Of a stretch of DNA of 18,752 bases, positions 16,594 to 18,752 are shown piece after piece. Both the position numbers and the translations under genes were made by a program. The notes below the pieces were generated by a model that was not told the origin of the DNA, did not search any database, and worked only from the letters and a program-made list of their open reading frames with translations. Source of the DNA: Thiomicrospira sp. UBA5634 (GTDB taxonomy: Bacteria > Pseudomonadota > Gammaproteobacteria > Thiomicrospirales > Thiomicrospiraceae); contig DIJW01000072.1 of NCBI GenBank assembly GCA_002421475.1, positions 1 through 18,752 on the forward strand. Reading direction: 5' to 3'. Each line of letters begins with the position of its first letter. Position 1 is the first letter of the stretch.

Positions 16594-17382
16594 ATGACTG
16601 ACTCCAGACCCATTGGTATATTCGATTCCGGGATCGGCGGCCTGCCGATCGCCAAAAAAATTCATCTACACCTACCTAATGAAAACCTGATTTATCTGGC
16701 CGATAGCCACCACGCACCCTACGGTGAAAAAACCGAAGACTACATTTTGCAACGCTCACTCAGCATTACCGACTGGTTTATCCAACAAAATGTCAAAGCG
16801 ATTGTAGTCGCTTGTAACACCGCCACCATGGTCAGCATTAAAACTTTGCGCGAGCGTTATAACCTGCCCTTTGTCGGTGTCGAACCCGGTGTAAAACCCG
16901 CTGCCATTCATACTAAAACCGGCGTGATCGGTGTATTGGCCACTCCCAAAACCCTCACCAGTGACGCGTTTAATCAACTGGCTAAACGCGTTGCCGGGCA
17001 TGTTCAGGTCGAAATGCAACCCTGCCCAAAACTCGTACGTTTAGTCGAATCTTTACAGCTAACGGAACCACAAACCTACCAAGCGGTAGAAGAATATGTG
17101 CAACCCTTAATCGAAAAAGGTGCAGATACATTAATCCTCGGCTGCACCCACTTCGCTCATTTAGCACCGGTGATCGAGCAAGTTGCCGGCGCAAACGTTT
17201 CCGTCATCAGCACTGAAACCGCGGTGGCTAACGAAGTCGCTAGACGCCTTAAAAATGAAAACCTGATCAGCAACCATACCAGGCCTGGTGTTACCGCGTT
17301 TTACAGCAATGGCGATTTAACCATCTTCCAACAACAACTGACCCGCCTATGGGGAACGGGCGCACAAGCCCAAATGTTTTAA
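16594..17382 (+). CDS. murI: Glutamate racemase
   Basis: Interconverts L- and D-glutamate for peptidoglycan synthesis. The 262-aa protein has the family's IFDSGIGGL (D11, S12), LADSHHAPYGEK, VVACNTAT (catalytic C74), FVGVEPGVKPA and the second catalytic ILGCTHF (C184, H186). No good ribosome site is seen before the ATG. Arg-Pro-Gly near the C-terminus is encoded by the iterated palindrome at 17279-17288 using AGG for arginine. Another palindrome copy lies seven bases after the stop codon. Confidence 0.96.
   Translation: MTDSRPIGIFDSGIGGLPIAKKIHLHLPNENLIYLADSHHAPYGEKTEDYILQRSLSITDWFIQQNVKAIVVACNTATMVSIKTLRERYNLPFVGVEPGVKPAAIHTKTGVIGVLATPKTLTSDAFNQLAKRVAGHVQVEMQPCPKLVRLVESLQLTEPQTYQAVEEYVQPLIEKGADTLILGCTHFAHLAPVIEQVAGANVSVISTETAVANEVARRLKNENLISNHTRPGVTAFYSNGDLTIFQQQLTRLWGTGAQAQMF
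17279..17288. repeat. Iterated palindrome CCAGGCCTGG, copy 10
   Basis: Exact 10-mer (12-bp palindrome 17278-17289) inside murI, read as ACC AGG CCT GGT (T-R-P-G). Confidence 0.9.
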
Positions 17383-17386
17383 CAAC

Positions 17387-17400
17387 CACCAGGCCTGGTG
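17387..17400. repeat. Iterated palindrome CCAGGCCTGG, copy 11
   Basis: Exact core at 17389-17398, 14-bp palindrome. Begins four bases after the murI stop codon. Confidence 0.9.
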
Positions 17401-17446
17401 ATAATCTATTAGGCCTGCCAATCATTAATTATTCATCCATTATTTC

Positions 17447-17470
17447 ATTAATAATCAAGTGGTTATTAAT
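17447..17470. repeat. Inverted repeat, 8-bp arms
   Basis: ATTAATAA (17447-17454) and TTATTAAT (17463-17470), perfect, eight-base spacer. In such AT-rich DNA this may be chance. Confidence 0.4.
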
Positions 17471-17535
17471 TCACAACATTTCAAATTAAAACTAATTTAT
17501 TGTTATATTTCAACACTGTTTTCACTATTTAAATC

Positions 17536-17552
17536 CAATATTAAAAATATTG
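17536..17552. repeat. Inverted repeat, 7-bp arms
   Basis: CAATATT (17536-17542), AAA, AATATTG (17546-17552), perfect. Compact 17-bp dyad resembling an operator in shape only. Confidence 0.45.
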
Positions 17553-17557
17553 AAATT

Positions 17558-17586
17558 ATGCGTCATAGAATCGCCCTATGATGCAT
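17558..17586. repeat. Inverted repeat, 11-bp arms with one mismatch
   Basis: ATGCGTCATAG (17558-17568) and CTATGATGCAT (17576-17586) pair at ten of eleven positions around a seven-base spacer. It is the least AT-rich and longest of the dyads here, thus the best operator candidate. Confidence 0.55.
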
Positions 17587-17587
17587 A

Positions 17588-17609
17588 TAAGTAAATTCTT
17601 ATTTACTTA
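17588..17609. repeat. Inverted repeat, 9-bp arms
   Basis: TAAGTAAAT (17588-17596), TCTT, ATTTACTTA (17601-17609), perfect. Adjoins the preceding dyad with one base between. Confidence 0.5.
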
Positions 17610-17746
17610 GCCAATTTTCAAAATATAGTGATACCGCTTAAATAAATCGCTGAAGTGTCAATTAAATATTGTGGTAGACATCATCAATATACAAAACAAC
17701 ACTCTTAGCAGAATATTTTCTCCATCCTATTTTTTAAGGAATCACT

Positions 17747-18601
17747 ATGAAACAAACAACGATCGCACTGGCCATTTCAGTTTTAATGGTACAAGTGAGC
17801 GGCGCTTATGCGGGTCACCATGAAACGGCATCGGATGCCGTAATCGCAGAACAAAATTCAACCCTTATTAAAAATACCGCAGGTAAGGGTTTTGGACCAC
17901 AAGCACCTCGCGACTTAAGCTCAAAAGCTGGCAACAACCCGCGCATTTTTGAAACCGCCCCGCATTACAGCAAGATGAACTTGTGTGATATCCACTTTCA
18001 TAAAAATGCTGAACATAAAGGCGGTGAGTTTACTACCTACGCCGGCCATGGCGAGCGACACGGTTATCTAAGCGGTTTTAAATACAACGGCTTGTTGAGT
18101 GCGCAAGAGTCCAAACCGTTAAAAAACGAAGTGTGCCCAAGTAAACATGGCGGCCTTCAAGTTGGCGACACCGTTGAAATACATTATGTGCATTCGACTG
18201 CACAGGTATCACCCGGCCCAACACTTGGCACCTGCTTAAGTGACACCCTATCAAATCCACAATTACGCGTTGAAGCGCAAGTATTTGTTTTAGTTAACGA
18301 TAAAAACGCGTTGGATTTTATGAAATTAACTGAAATCGGCATGAAAGACGGTTATCACCAAGCTTTAAATATCCCCAACAATACCGGCAAACCGATTGAA
18401 TATGCCGGCTCAACCACCGGCCCAAAATACAACGAACAAGGCTCACCCTTGCAAGTGTCCTGGAGCGTTCGACCCAATGTTGCCAAAGTCGATATCGCCA
18501 CGGTTGGCAAGTGGTGTGAAGATAATGTGTTTAAAGAAGATCATGCACACGGCGTAAGAAACCTTGTCACCCATCCTGATCTTTTATCTGAAATGAAATA
18601 G
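17747..18601 (+). CDS. Exported delta-class carbonic anhydrase
   Basis: Likely interconverts CO2 and bicarbonate in the periplasm. The 284-aa protein has a signal peptide (IALAISVLMVQVSGAYA, cleavage at about residue 22). The core motif CDIHFHKNAEHKGGEFT (from C80; H83, H85, H90) and VEIHYVHS (H146, H149) match the delta-class pattern, with two histidines of HFH and one of the later pair as likely zinc ligands; LGTCLSDTLSNPQLRVEAQVFVL is also typical. Four cysteines (80, 130, 163, 257) could form disulfides, fitting export. The class is known from diatoms and from some bacteria, including autotrophic sulfur oxidisers. It stands alone, with no carboxysome, Rubisco or transporter gene in view. 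AAGGA precedes the ATG. Confidence 0.85.
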   Translation: MKQTTIALAISVLMVQVSGAYAGHHETASDAVIAEQNSTLIKNTAGKGFGPQAPRDLSSKAGNNPRIFETAPHYSKMNLCDIHFHKNAEHKGGEFTTYAGHGERHGYLSGFKYNGLLSAQESKPLKNEVCPSKHGGLQVGDTVEIHYVHSTAQVSPGPTLGTCLSDTLSNPQLRVEAQVFVLVNDKNALDFMKLTEIGMKDGYHQALNIPNNTGKPIEYAGSTTGPKYNEQGSPLQVSWSVRPNVAKVDIATVGKWCEDNVFKEDHAHGVRNLVTHPDLLSEMK

Positions 18602-18617
18602 TTCAAAACTAGCGTGA

Positions 18618-18648
18618 GGCCTCGTTACAAAATGAAGCGGACGAGGCC
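18618..18648 (+). terminator. Hairpin after the carbonic anhydrase gene
   Basis: GGCCTCGT (18618-18625) and ACGAGGCC (18641-18648), perfect 8-bp stem with a 15-base loop, 17 bases after the stop. No T run follows, so terminator function is tentative. Confidence 0.5.
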
Positions 18649-18705
18649 ACTCGCTTGTTCAACACCAGCAACTCTGTAACAAGCCATTTACAGCAACAAA
18701 TGCTC

Positions 18706-18719
18706 CACCAGGCCTGGTG
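18706..18719. repeat. Iterated palindrome CCAGGCCTGG, copy 12
   Basis: Exact core at 18708-18717, 14-bp palindrome, about 105 bases after the carbonic anhydrase stop. Confidence 0.9.
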
Positions 18720-18752
18720 ATTGCTTAAAATTTGTGCAACCAAAGTTTTTAT

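Larger units (their letters stand above)
17383..17746. other. AT-rich intergenic region before the carbonic anhydrase gene
   Basis: 364 bp without a credible gene. It holds an iterated palindrome right after murI (17387-17400), a one-mismatch relic AGGCCTGCC at 17411, then very AT-rich sequence with four inverted repeats (listed separately) between 17447 and 17609. I see no clear sigma-70 promoter pair. AAGGA lies seven bases before the carbonic anhydrase ATG. Confidence 0.7.

Noticed and set aside
1..18752. CRISPR array, tRNA, rRNA or insertion sequence
   Set aside because: No regularly spaced direct repeats of CRISPR type, no cloverleaf with a T-loop motif and no transposase-like frame were seen.

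Overview
The window looks like a stretch of gammaproteobacterial chromosome of moderate G+C. The block aroQ-accB-accC-prmA-dusB-fis-purH-purD has the order and tight spacing typical of that class, and all of its genes are intact. The delta-class carbonic anhydrase at the right end is compatible with a free-living autotroph of the Thiomicrospira/Hydrogenovibrio kind, but nothing here fixes the genus.

Layout. (1) 1-1639, plus strand: the 3' part of a SAM methyltransferase with a regulatory domain, then an unrecognised 111-aa protein. (2) 1636-5977, minus strand: fxsA, a small exported GspB/MshK-like protein, a PhnD-like solute-binding lipoprotein, and, overlapping it, a membrane HAMP-PAS-GGDEF-EAL protein. 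Read in transcription order, this gives an envelope/c-di-GMP signalling segment. (3) 6188-8392, plus: dsbD with two N-terminal DsbD-alpha domains. (4) 8600-13047, plus: aroQ, accB, accC, prmA, dusB, fis (aromatic synthesis, acetyl-CoA carboxylase, ribosomal L11 methylation, tRNA dihydrouridine, nucleoid protein). (5) 13104-16153, plus: purH and purD for purine synthesis, separated by a 120-bp hairpin-forming element. (6) 16243-17382, plus: a ComFB-family protein and murI. (7) 17747-18601, plus: an exported delta-class carbonic anhydrase behind a 364-bp AT-rich leader with several inverted repeats.

The most striking signal is not a gene. A perfect palindrome, CCAGGCCTGG, occurs nine times in 18.75 kb, and three more sites keep nine of its ten bases. 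Under equal base frequencies about 0.02 copies of the 10-mer are expected. Sites occur inside genes in all three reading frames and also between genes, where the palindrome is often longer (up to 24 bp). It behaves like a highly iterated palindrome or a DNA-uptake-type signal. A ComFB-family protein (a family linked by name to competence and reported in cyanobacteria to bind cyclic dinucleotides) and a c-di-GMP enzyme lie in the same window; any functional link is inference.
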